Source: an uncultured Verrucomicrobiota bacterium (GTDB lineage: Bacteria; Verrucomicrobiota; Kiritimatiellia; RFP12; UBA1067). From it: 14,464 nucleotides of DNA. The stretch covers positions 1 through 14,464 of the forward strand of contig CALYRV010000047.1 of NCBI GenBank assembly GCA_945483525.1. Direction: 5' to 3'. Below the pieces are notes generated by a model. That model was given only the letters and a program-made list of their open reading frames with translations. It ran no database searches and was not told where the DNA came from. Made by a program: the position numbers and the translations under genes. How positions within the stretch are numbered: position 1 is the first letter of the stretch; each line of letters opens with the position of its first letter. Shown in pieces: positions 7,140 to 13,998 of the stretch.

Positions 7140-8714
7140 ATGGCGCGGAGCGCATCGCAGATTGAGTGGAGATCTCGAAAGGGGTGGGCGGTGAAAGCGG
7201 TTTTGTCTTTTCTGCTGGTTGTATCGGCTTCGTATCAGGTGGTCGCTGGGGGTGTCGGCTTCGCCGGACTCCATGCGCGTGATCTTACGCCGTTGGCGGC
7301 GGAGAACGTGAGGATGGATGACGACGGGGGTGAGCTGGTCGTCAATAGGGAGTCCGCCGCCTCATTGAAGATCGTATATCAAGACGACGAGCGCGCATCG
7401 CTTGCCGCCGGTTATCTTGCGATGGCGCTGGAAGACATGTTCGGGGTCGAATTCGAACGTTACCTGCTGCCAGATGGCGTAAGCAATTCGTTTGAACGGT
7501 GCTTCTATATCCCGCATCCAGATGACGGAGATCGGTTTGCGGTCGAGGTCGGTGATCGAGGCGTGAATTTCATCGGACGTTCCGATTTTGCCGTTTACGA
7601 TTTCTGCGAGCGTGTCCTCGGGGTTCGTCACTACTGGGATGGTGAGGGTGGCTGCAGTGTGCCGAAGCGTGAAACTCTGGTGGTTCCGTCGCTGGGTTAT
7701 TCCGACGCTCCGGTGTTCTCGCTCCGTCGTTATTCCGCCCGCGGGAATCCTAACTGGCTTCGCGTCGCGAAGGGGGGCGGGACTTTTGATCGTTGGGCGC
7801 GCTGCCATACTACTGACGACGGTTTCTGCTACGGATCGCCGGAAGGCTTTGATGAGTATTGTCGTCGTGTTGACGCGGATATTGCGGGCGGCGATAGGTT
7901 TGCACGGGTTGTTGATCGCAAACGCAAGACGGTTTCCGTCTCGCCGTGGGATGTCCTTTATGACTGCAGGTGCAAGTGGTGCAGGACGATGAAGCGGCAT
8001 TTCGGCAATGTCACCGGTGATGCTTCCACGGTCATGTGGGAGAGGTTTCTGCCGCGGTTCGTGAAATATATGGAGGTGCATCATCCTGATTACCGCATAA
8101 GCGTCTTGCCGTACTGGAATTACGTGATGCCGCCGTGTTCGGGCACGGATATTGGCACGAACGTGCAGGCCGAGGTCTGTTCGATGTCGGGACTCGCCGC
8201 GTTCAAATGGGACCGGGTCCGTGAGCGCGAGGAGGGGATCATTCTCGACTGGGAGCGAGTGACGGGACGGAAGGTTGCGAACTGGCATTACAGCTGCTGG
8301 CCAGCCGAGTATACCGGAGCGGCTTATGTCTACGGCAAGACGGTGTCCGCTCATTACCGGCGTATGCGCGAGCATATCGTGGGCAGTTTCATCTGCGGTG
8401 GAAAGGACGATTTCCCTAGGTTCTCGATCACGATGTACGTGTGGATGCGGTGTCTTTGGAATCCAGACGTGGATGTCGACGCGATTTACGATGAGTTCTG
8501 CCGTCGGCAGTTCGGGCCGGCGGCGAAACCGATGCGTGAGGTTATCCGCATCCAGGAGGAGGCGTGGGATCCGAAGGTTCTGCAGTTCCCGAATTCGGCG
8601 GCGGTGGAGATTGCTAGGCTCTTGACGGAGTCGGCAACGCTTGTTCGCGGCACTTCGTCGGTATCGGCCTTTATGTATTATGTGTCCGGATTCTCGGATA
8701 TGTATGAGCAATAA
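7140..8714 (+). CDS. Secreted DUF4838 domain protein (alpha-glucuronidase/GH20-like architecture)
   Basis: This 524-aa exported protein is probably involved in glycan breakdown. The N-terminus has a basic stretch (RSRKGWAVK) and a hydrophobic core (AVLSFLLVVSAS) ending near an AG cleavage region. Residues about 66-185 resemble the small alpha/beta domain that precedes the barrel in GH67/GH20-like proteins (LAAGYLAMALEDMFG; FCERVLGVRHYW; VPKRETL). Residues about 238-465 fit DUF4838: the SVSPWDV segment with a C-x-C-x2-C cluster at C276, C278 and C281, and the C-terminal CLWNPDVDVDAIYDEF followed by FGPAAKPM. The family's reaction is not established, so no substrate is given. Start choice is uncertain. 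ATG 7140 has AAAGGA 5 bases upstream, but GTG 7191, with AAAGGGG 6 bases upstream, would give a shorter and more canonical signal peptide beginning MKAVLSFLL. The protein ends soon after the DUF4838 region and is shorter than many relatives. Confidence 0.82.
   Translation: MARSASQIEWRSRKGWAVKAVLSFLLVVSASYQVVAGGVGFAGLHARDLTPLAAENVRMDDDGGELVVNRESAASLKIVYQDDERASLAAGYLAMALEDMFGVEFERYLLPDGVSNSFERCFYIPHPDDGDRFAVEVGDRGVNFIGRSDFAVYDFCERVLGVRHYWDGEGGCSVPKRETLVVPSLGYSDAPVFSLRRYSARGNPNWLRVAKGGGTFDRWARCHTTDDGFCYGSPEGFDEYCRRVDADIAGGDRFARVVDRKRKTVSVSPWDVLYDCRCKWCRTMKRHFGNVTGDASTVMWERFLPRFVKYMEVHHPDYRISVLPYWNYVMPPCSGTDIGTNVQAEVCSMSGLAAFKWDRVREREEGIILDWERVTGRKVANWHYSCWPAEYTGAAYVYGKTVSAHYRRMREHIVGSFICGGKDDFPRFSITMYVWMRCLWNPDVDVDAIYDEFCRRQFGPAAKPMREVIRIQEEAWDPKVLQFPNSAAVEIARLLTESATLVRGTSSVSAFMYYVSGFSDMYEQ
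7178..7184 (+). promoter_or_regulatory. Alternative ribosome binding site for the DUF4838 gene
   Basis: AAAGGGG lies 6 bases before the in-frame GTG at 7191. If used, the mature signal peptide begins M-K-A-V-L, the usual short basic n-region followed by a hydrophobic core. This competes with the AAAGGA at 7129-7134 that serves ATG 7140. Confidence 0.4.
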
Positions 8715-8741
8715 TTTTATTCCCTATGTGAATGTTCTTTA

Positions 8742-8750
8742 TGGTATAAT
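8742..8750 (+). promoter_or_regulatory. Extended -10 promoter of the glycosidase gene
   Basis: TGGTATAAT, with TATAAT at 8745-8750, sits 30 bases before ATG 8781. Transcription would start near 8757, giving a leader of about 25 bases that contains the AAGGAGAG ribosome binding site at 8769-8776. No consensus -35 is visible. This gives the gene its own promoter despite following the DUF4838 gene by only 66 bases. Confidence 0.65.
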
Positions 8751-8780
8751 GTTCGCTGTCAATCTTTTAAGGAGAGCTGA

Positions 8781-11700
8781 ATGAAACTACATGTAGTCCT
8801 GTCGGTGCTGTTCGCGGCTTTGGTCGCGTCAGCGGAATCGTTGATCGTTTCGAGGAACATCGGAGACCCCGAGCTCAACAACTGGAAGGTCGGCGACTGG
8901 GTCACGGTCGGCGGCAAGGTGGTGGCGCTTGACGAGCGTCCGGAGTGTCTGCCGAACGCGAATGGGAAGACTCTGCGTCTCGAAGTCAACTATCCTGCCA
9001 ACACCTTCGGCGGCTGGAACTGTGAGCTGCAACCGAGCAAGTTGCCCGGCAAGCCCGTGAAGCTTACGGGCTGGGCGCGTCTCGGCAACGACAAGAGCTG
9101 GGGTATGTCCTTCGAGTGCGTCGACGCCAACACCAACAAGTTTGGGCTTACGATGCGTGCTCCCGGCGCGGGGGAGAAGGACAAGTTCAAGCTTTCCACC
9201 GAGTGGCAGGAATTCGTCATGGAGTTCCCGTCCGAGGTCAAAGGCAAGGACAAGGACGGCAAGAACGTGAAGGTGCCGATCCGTTACCCTGTCAAGCTCG
9301 AGCCGATTAGCACGCACAACTGGGGCGACCGCAACAATCCCAAGGCGGTGGACCGGATGTTCGACCTTTATGATCTTCGCCTTTGGACCGACATGGGCGA
9401 TATTCCCGAGAACGAGCGTGGCTATGATTTCGACGTCAGCTTCCCAGTGATCGGCAATACGTTCTATTACGGAGAGGACAAGCCCGAGGTCCGTGTTTCC
9501 GGCGGCAGCTGGATCGGTAAGGAGCTTGACATCTCCTTTGACGCGAAGGTCATCGACGCCTACGGCAAGGAGACCAATCTTGCGATTCCTTCGATGAAGA
9601 TGCTTGACGGCGTCTCCTCGACCTTCGATCTTCCCTGCACCGAACCCGGCGGGTACACTGTTGAGGTCAAGGTTTCGGGCCTTCCGAAGCCGCTTACGGT
9701 CAAGACGCGTTATGTCGTTGTTCTCAAGCCGCAGAAGCTCACCGATGAACAGAAGGAGTCCTCGCCTTACGGCATCAACGTCCATGGCGGTGGTTACGTC
9801 GGCTACGAGAAGTTCGCGCGGCTCGGATTCACCTGGGTGCGTGACTACGCCTTCACCTGGGGGTGGATGCTTCGCGCGCGCGGCGAGGGCAAGTACGCTG
9901 GCTGGCCGTGGTATCCGAAGATCTGTAAGTTCGCCGAGGACGTCGGCATGAAGACGCTTCCGTGTCTTATGGGCGCGGTCAATTTCAAGACGCCGGTTCC
10001 GGAAGGCCAGGAGGGCAGGCAGAAGCCGGATCTCGAGTGGATCCGTCAGATGGCGCTCGCCACGGCGACATTTAACAACCTTTCTGCGTTCGAACTCGAC
10101 AACGAGTGCGACGGCAAGATTTGGGGGGATATCGACTCCTACGGCAACTACTGCCAGGCGTTCGGCGACATCGTTCACGCGTGCCGTCCCGATGCCAAGG
10201 CGGTCTCTCCGGGCCTCGCCGGCATCTACGTCGGATTCACGAAGCAGCTCGTCGACAAGGGTTATTTCCGCAACATCGACGTCGTTAACGGACACCGCTA
10301 TTGCGGCAAGGACACCCCGGAATACTCGAAGGGCAACGCCAACACCGGCATGTCCGAAGCCAAGAAGGAGTATCTCCGCGACTGCTTCCGTAACTGGAAG
10401 CGCGCCGCCTGCGGTGACGGCAAGTTCCGCGAGCTCTGGGTCACCGAGTGGGGCTGGGATACGCTCGCCGGTCAGCCGGTCTCCGAGATGGAGCAGGCCG
10501 CTTACCTGCAGCGCAAGTGGCTCATCGGCATGGGCAACGGCGTCGAGAAGATGTTCTGGTACTGGTACTACGATGACAATACCGACAATCCCACCTACTT
10601 CTTCGCCGGTTGCGGCATCTTCGACCGTCGTCGCAATCCGAAGCCGTCCGCTGCGGCGTTCTCCGCGCTCGCGCACTTCGTGCCTTATCTCGAGGAATAC
10701 ATCGGCACGGCGAATCTCGACGAGAACCACATGGCGCAGATCGTGAAGGCGAACGGCAAGATCGTCGCGCTCGCGTACAAGATCAAGAAGGACGGACCTG
10801 ACCTCACGATCAACGACGAGAAGTGCGAACAGGTCTATGACATGTTCGGCAAGAAGCTTGAGAAGGGCAAGCGTCAGCTTGAGATCGGCGGCACCTGGTA
10901 TGTCGGGCTCGATTCGAACAGCGACTGGCTCAAGCAGGCCAAGATGGATATCGAAAGCGACTTCTACGTCCGTAACGTCGGTGGAGAACCGATCAAGTTG
11001 AAGCTCGCCGGCAACGACAAGTTCAATTACACCGTGCAGCCGCCGAAGGGGTGGACCGCGGAGAAGACCGCGGAAGGCTTCGACGTCACCGGTCCCGCCG
11101 GTCTCGGGCGCGAGACGCTCCGCTTCACGGTCACTGGCGATAACGGCGGCGTCAAGAAGGTGATGCCCGTCGACGTCGATATCGTTCCGCAGGCGTATAC
11201 GCTTACCAAGGCGGCGGACTTCGCCGGCAACTTCAAGATCGACATCGTCAACCAGTCGTCCGTCGATCAGGACTTCCTCATCAAGGGTGTATTCCCCGAG
11301 GGCTGGGCGGTCGAGCCTGCCGAAACCCACACCGGTATGATGAAGCCCGAGGAGCGCAAGACGCTCTCCTTCAAGCTCACGAAGAGTGCTCCTGTCGCAT
11401 CGACCGAGAGGTCCGCGATCCCGCGTTTCGACGTCGTCAACTCGAAGGGTATGAAGGTCGATACCGCGCCGATCATTCCGCGCAAGTGGGCGATGCGCAA
11501 GATGTCCGACAAGATCAAATTCGACGGCGACCTTTCCGATTGGGATGACAAGTATCTCGTCAATCCCTTCATGATCGGTCCGAACGGCGACAAGGATCCA
11601 ACGAAGTTCTACTTCGCGTGGAGCGAGGAGGGGCTTTACATGGCGCTCGACGTCGACGACTCGAAGTGTTTCACCGCCGATCCCGGCAGCTTCTGGCGTG

Positions 11701-12182
11701 CGGCCGACTGTTTCGAGATCATGGTCACCACTCCGCCCGGAGTCGCGTTCAAGGAAAATCAGCCCTGGTCGATCAACGATCATCAGCTCTGGTTCTGTCC
11801 GATCATCGAGAAGAACCACGTCTTCAGCGGTTATTGGGCGAATATCAAGGAGCAGACCGATTATCAGAACGTGATCAACAAGCGTGTGAAGGGCGAGCAG
11901 AGTTCCGGCAAATGGGCAGGTTCCGCTGATGGAGCCGACATGCCAGATTGCAAGAGCTACCTCGTCAAGACTCCGCGTGGATATCGTTCCGAGATGTTCA
12001 TTCCCGCCGAGCGTCTTAATGGCTGGAACGAAGTCGCGGAAGGCAAGGACATCGGCTTCGGCTTCTATCTGACGGTCATGGACCTCAAGGACAGCCAGCA
12101 TCTTCTCTACTGGCCCAATCCGAAGGCGGACAACATCATGAAGAAACCATGGATGTGGGCACGTGTCAGACTGGAGAAATAA
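8781..12182 (+). CDS. Secreted multidomain glycoside hydrolase (clan GH-A-like) with CBM9-like C-terminus
   Basis: This 1133-aa protein starts with a clear signal peptide (hydrophobic VVLSVLFAALVA, cleavage near ASA-ES at 18/19). Residues about 20-205 look like a beta-sandwich carbohydrate-binding module (GWNCELQPS, LTGWARLG, a late strand FDLYDLRLWTD). Residues about 215-315 form a second beta domain. A TIM-barrel catalytic domain spans about 325-645. The likely acid/base is E442 in FELDNECDG, an Asn-Glu pair typical of clan GH-A, and the likely nucleophile is E556 in LWVTEWGW. The nearest known style is GH39/GH5-like, but I cannot assign a family or substrate. Beta-rich repeats follow at about 720-900 (NEW3-like, with GWTAEKTAEGF and EGWAVEPAET). 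A CBM9/DOMON-like domain covers about 910-1133 (KIKFDGDLSDWDD, FYFAWSEEGLYMALDV, RAADCFEIMV). The start is firm: AAGGAGAG lies about 5 bases upstream. Third positions are strongly G/C. The gene is followed by an intrinsic terminator. Confidence 0.88.
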   Translation: MKLHVVLSVLFAALVASAESLIVSRNIGDPELNNWKVGDWVTVGGKVVALDERPECLPNANGKTLRLEVNYPANTFGGWNCELQPSKLPGKPVKLTGWARLGNDKSWGMSFECVDANTNKFGLTMRAPGAGEKDKFKLSTEWQEFVMEFPSEVKGKDKDGKNVKVPIRYPVKLEPISTHNWGDRNNPKAVDRMFDLYDLRLWTDMGDIPENERGYDFDVSFPVIGNTFYYGEDKPEVRVSGGSWIGKELDISFDAKVIDAYGKETNLAIPSMKMLDGVSSTFDLPCTEPGGYTVEVKVSGLPKPLTVKTRYVVVLKPQKLTDEQKESSPYGINVHGGGYVGYEKFARLGFTWVRDYAFTWGWMLRARGEGKYAGWPWYPKICKFAEDVGMKTLPCLMGAVNFKTPVPEGQEGRQKPDLEWIRQMALATATFNNLSAFELDNECDGKIWGDIDSYGNYCQAFGDIVHACRPDAKAVSPGLAGIYVGFTKQLVDKGYFRNIDVVNGHRYCGKDTPEYSKGNANTGMSEAKKEYLRDCFRNWKRAACGDGKFRELWVTEWGWDTLAGQPVSEMEQAAYLQRKWLIGMGNGVEKMFWYWYYDDNTDNPTYFFAGCGIFDRRRNPKPSAAAFSALAHFVPYLEEYIGTANLDENHMAQIVKANGKIVALAYKIKKDGPDLTINDEKCEQVYDMFGKKLEKGKRQLEIGGTWYVGLDSNSDWLKQAKMDIESDFYVRNVGGEPIKLKLAGNDKFNYTVQPPKGWTAEKTAEGFDVTGPAGLGRETLRFTVTGDNGGVKKVMPVDVDIVPQAYTLTKAADFAGNFKIDIVNQSSVDQDFLIKGVFPEGWAVEPAETHTGMMKPEERKTLSFKLTKSAPVASTERSAIPRFDVVNSKGMKVDTAPIIPRKWAMRKMSDKIKFDGDLSDWDDKYLVNPFMIGPNGDKDPTKFYFAWSEEGLYMALDVDDSKCFTADPGSFWRAADCFEIMVTTPPGVAFKENQPWSINDHQLWFCPIIEKNHVFSGYWANIKEQTDYQNVINKRVKGEQSSGKWAGSADGADMPDCKSYLVKTPRGYRSEMFIPAERLNGWNEVAEGKDIGFGFYLTVMDLKDSQHLLYWPNPKADNIMKKPWMWARVRLEK

Positions 12183-12208
12183 TAGTTCTGAATTTCAGAT
12201 TATTATCG

Positions 12209-12237
12209 AAAATCCGCGTATCTTTACGCGGATTTTT
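12209..12237 (+). terminator. Intrinsic terminator of the glycosidase gene
   Basis: A perfect 12-bp stem (12209-12220 with 12225-12236) around a TCTT loop is built on CCGCGTA/TACGCGG, preceded by AAAA and followed by a run of five Ts at 12233-12237. This is a textbook rho-independent terminator 27 bases after the stop codon. The A-run on the left arm would also let it act on the opposite strand. Confidence 0.9.
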
Positions 12238-12245
12238 GGTATAAT
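12237..12245 (+). promoter_or_regulatory. Extended -10 promoter of the accD-accA-glyS cluster
   Basis: TGGTATAAT, with TATAAT at 12240-12245, begins at the last T of the preceding terminator tract, so the -35 region lies inside the terminator hairpin. No consensus -35 is seen. The -10 also sits in a GGTATA-A-TATACC dyad (12238-12250), which may be chance. The expected start near 12252 leaves a leader of about 24 bases with AGGAG at 12261-12265, 10 bases before the accD ATG. Confidence 0.62.
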
Positions 12246-12275
12246 ATACCTTGATATTCTAGGAGTAATATAGTT

Positions 12276-13103
12276 ATGGCCTGGTTTGAAAAAAAAGATA
12301 AACCTAAGATTCCGCCGGCGAAGGCGTTGTGGGCGATTTGTCCCAAGTGCAAGAGTCATTTTGAGAAGTCCGTCTGGAAGGCGAATAACTCAATCTGCCC
12401 TAAGTGTAATTATCACGGTCGGCTTGCGGTCCGTGAGCGCATTGCGCAAGTCTCCGACACCGGCACTTTCGCCGAGGTCTTCCGTGCGGTTTCGTATTCT
12501 GACCATCTCGAGTTCCATGATGCCACCGGCGCCTATAAGGACAAGGTCGAGGCGACGATCGCGAAGAGCGGCGAGACCGAGTCGATCGTGATGGGAACGT
12601 GCGAGATCGGCGGGCACAAGGTGATGCTCGGCGTGATGGATTTCGGCTTTATGGGCGGTTCTCTCGGCACCGGTACCGGCGAGCGTATCGCTCGCGCGTG
12701 TGAGCAGGCGATCGAGGAGCGGCGTCCGTTGATCCTCTTCTGCGCTTCGGGCGGCGCACGTATGCATGAGGGTATCCTCTCGCTCATGCAGATGGCGAAG
12801 ACGTCCGCGGCGATCGCGCGGCTCAAGGAGGCGGGGCTTCCCTACATTTCCGTCTGCACCGATCCGACGACGGGCGGCGTGAGCGCGTCCTACGCGATGC
12901 TGGGCGACATCAACATCACCGAGCCGAAGGCGCTGATTGGTTTCGCCGGGCGTCGGGTGATCGAGAACACGATTCATCAGAAGCTCCCCGACGATTTCCA
13001 GACCGCGGAGTATCTGGAGAAGCACGGTTTCATCGACAAGATCGTCGAGCGCAAGGATATGAAAACGTATCTCGCGAAGATGCTGAACTACTTCGGGTTT
13101 TAA
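12276..13103 (+). CDS. accD: Acetyl-CoA carboxylase carboxyltransferase subunit beta
   Basis: This 275-aa protein is the beta half of the carboxyltransferase that moves carboxyl from carboxybiotin to acetyl-CoA, giving malonyl-CoA for fatty-acid synthesis in the cytoplasm. The N-terminal zinc ribbon has C22-x2-C25 and C41-x2-C44. The crotonase-like core shows FMGGSLGTGTGE at 125-136, SGGARMHEG at 158-166, SLMQMAKTSAA just after it, TGGVSASYA at 199-207, GFAGRRVIE at 222-230, and the typical end LPDDFQTAEYLEKHG. Length and motifs are those of ordinary bacterial AccD (E. coli 304 aa, slightly longer at its C-terminus). The start has AGGAG 10 bases upstream. accA follows after 41 bases, so both halves of the heterotetramer are made together from the promoter at 12237. 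Confidence 0.97.
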   Translation: MAWFEKKDKPKIPPAKALWAICPKCKSHFEKSVWKANNSICPKCNYHGRLAVRERIAQVSDTGTFAEVFRAVSYSDHLEFHDATGAYKDKVEATIAKSGETESIVMGTCEIGGHKVMLGVMDFGFMGGSLGTGTGERIARACEQAIEERRPLILFCASGGARMHEGILSLMQMAKTSAAIARLKEAGLPYISVCTDPTTGGVSASYAMLGDINITEPKALIGFAGRRVIENTIHQKLPDDFQTAEYLEKHGFIDKIVERKDMKTYLAKMLNYFGF

Positions 13104-13144
13104 CCACAACACTTTTTCACGTTTCGTTTTTACTTTTTACTTTC

Positions 13145-13981
13145 ATGAAGGCAATTGATAGAGTGAAGATCGCGAGGGACCCGAAGCGTCCCCATCTCGC
13201 TGATTTCATCAAGTACATCTGCAGTGATTTCGAAGAACTGCATGGTGACCGTCTTGTCAATGACGATCGCGGGCTGATCGGCGGGCTGGCGACGATTGCA
13301 ACGGGCGGGGCCTCTGGCGGCCCCAAAAACCTGCCCAAGGACGGGGTTAAGGTTTTGATCCTGGGCCACAACAAGGGCGCGACGGTCGAGGAGAACATGT
13401 CCGCCAATTTCGGCATGGCGAATCCTGACGGCTACCGCAAGGCGATGCGTCTTGCGAAGCTTGCCGAGAAGTTCCGTCTTCCCGTCGTGACTTTCGTCGA
13501 CACTCCCGGCGCCTATCCGGGGCGTGAGGCCGAGGAGCGCGGTCAGGCCGAGGCGATTGCGAAATCGCTGGAATTCTTCTCGCGGCTCAAGACTCCGGTC
13601 GTCGTCGTCATCACTGGCGAAGGCGGTTCGGGTGGCGCTTTGGCGATTGCCGTCGGTGACAAGATTCTGATGATGGAGAACGCGGTGTACTCCGTGATTT
13701 CTCCGGAAGGTTGCGCCGGCATTTTGTGGCGTGACGGCAAGAAGGCGTCGGAGGCGGCGGAGGCCTTGAAGATCACCGCCCCCGATCTCAAGAAGCTTGG
13801 CGCGATCGACGAGATCGTCAAGGAACCGGCGGGCGGCGCGCAGAAGAACCATAAGCTCGCCTGCGCGAATGTGAAGAAGGCGATCCTCAAGGCGCTCAAG
13901 GAACTCTGCGGAAAATCCGTTGACGAGTTGCTTGAAGCGCGTTACGCGAAGCTTCGCTCCTACGGCAATTTTTACAAGTAA
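13145..13981 (+). CDS. accA: Acetyl-CoA carboxylase carboxyltransferase subunit alpha (short form)
   Basis: This 278-aa protein pairs with AccD in the carboxyltransferase. Core motifs are intact: FEELHGDR near 29-36, [32 protein letters not shown] around 119-134, [10 protein letters not shown] at 158-167, and [12 protein letters not shown] at 184-195, ending in RYAKLRSYG. Compared with E. coli AccA (319 aa) it lacks most of the N-terminal helical extension and begins directly at the [15 protein letters not shown] segment. It also has about 14 extra residues, rich in Gly and Pro ([15 protein letters not shown], about 53-67), in the turn before VLILGHNKG. Short AccA forms of this type are known in other bacteria. 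The ATG is preceded by a pyrimidine-rich 41-base gap with no Shine-Dalgarno motif and no in-frame alternative start in the gap. glyS follows after 17 bases. Confidence 0.95.
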   Translation: MKAIDRVKIARDPKRPHLADFIKYICSDFEELHGDRLVNDDRGLIGGLATIATGGASGGPKNLPKDGVKVLILGHNKGATVEENMSANFGMANPDGYRKAMRLAKLAEKFRLPVVTFVDTPGAYPGREAEERGQAEAIAKSLEFFSRLKTPVVVVITGEGGSGGALAIAVGDKILMMENAVYSVISPEGCAGILWRDGKKASEAAEALKITAPDLKKLGAIDEIVKEPAGGAQKNHKLACANVKKAILKALKELCGKSVDELLEARYAKLRSYGNFYK

Positions 13982-13998
13982 AAAGCTTAACAATTATT

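Noticed and set aside
7362..8711. 449-codon open frame on the - strand opposite the DUF4838 gene
   Set aside because: Shadow of the + strand gene, with no motif or ribosome site that I can support.
8829..12101. 1090-codon open frame on the - strand opposite the glycosidase
   Set aside because: Length alone is striking, but the composition is the mirror of strongly GC3-biased codons. There is no signal peptide or domain, and the + strand gene has promoter, ribosome site, motifs and terminator.
12238..12250. GGTATA-A-TATACC dyad as a defined repressor site
   Set aside because: The other two promoters with the same -10 lack the dyad, and an AT-rich -10 region easily makes one by chance. Kept only as a note on the promoter.
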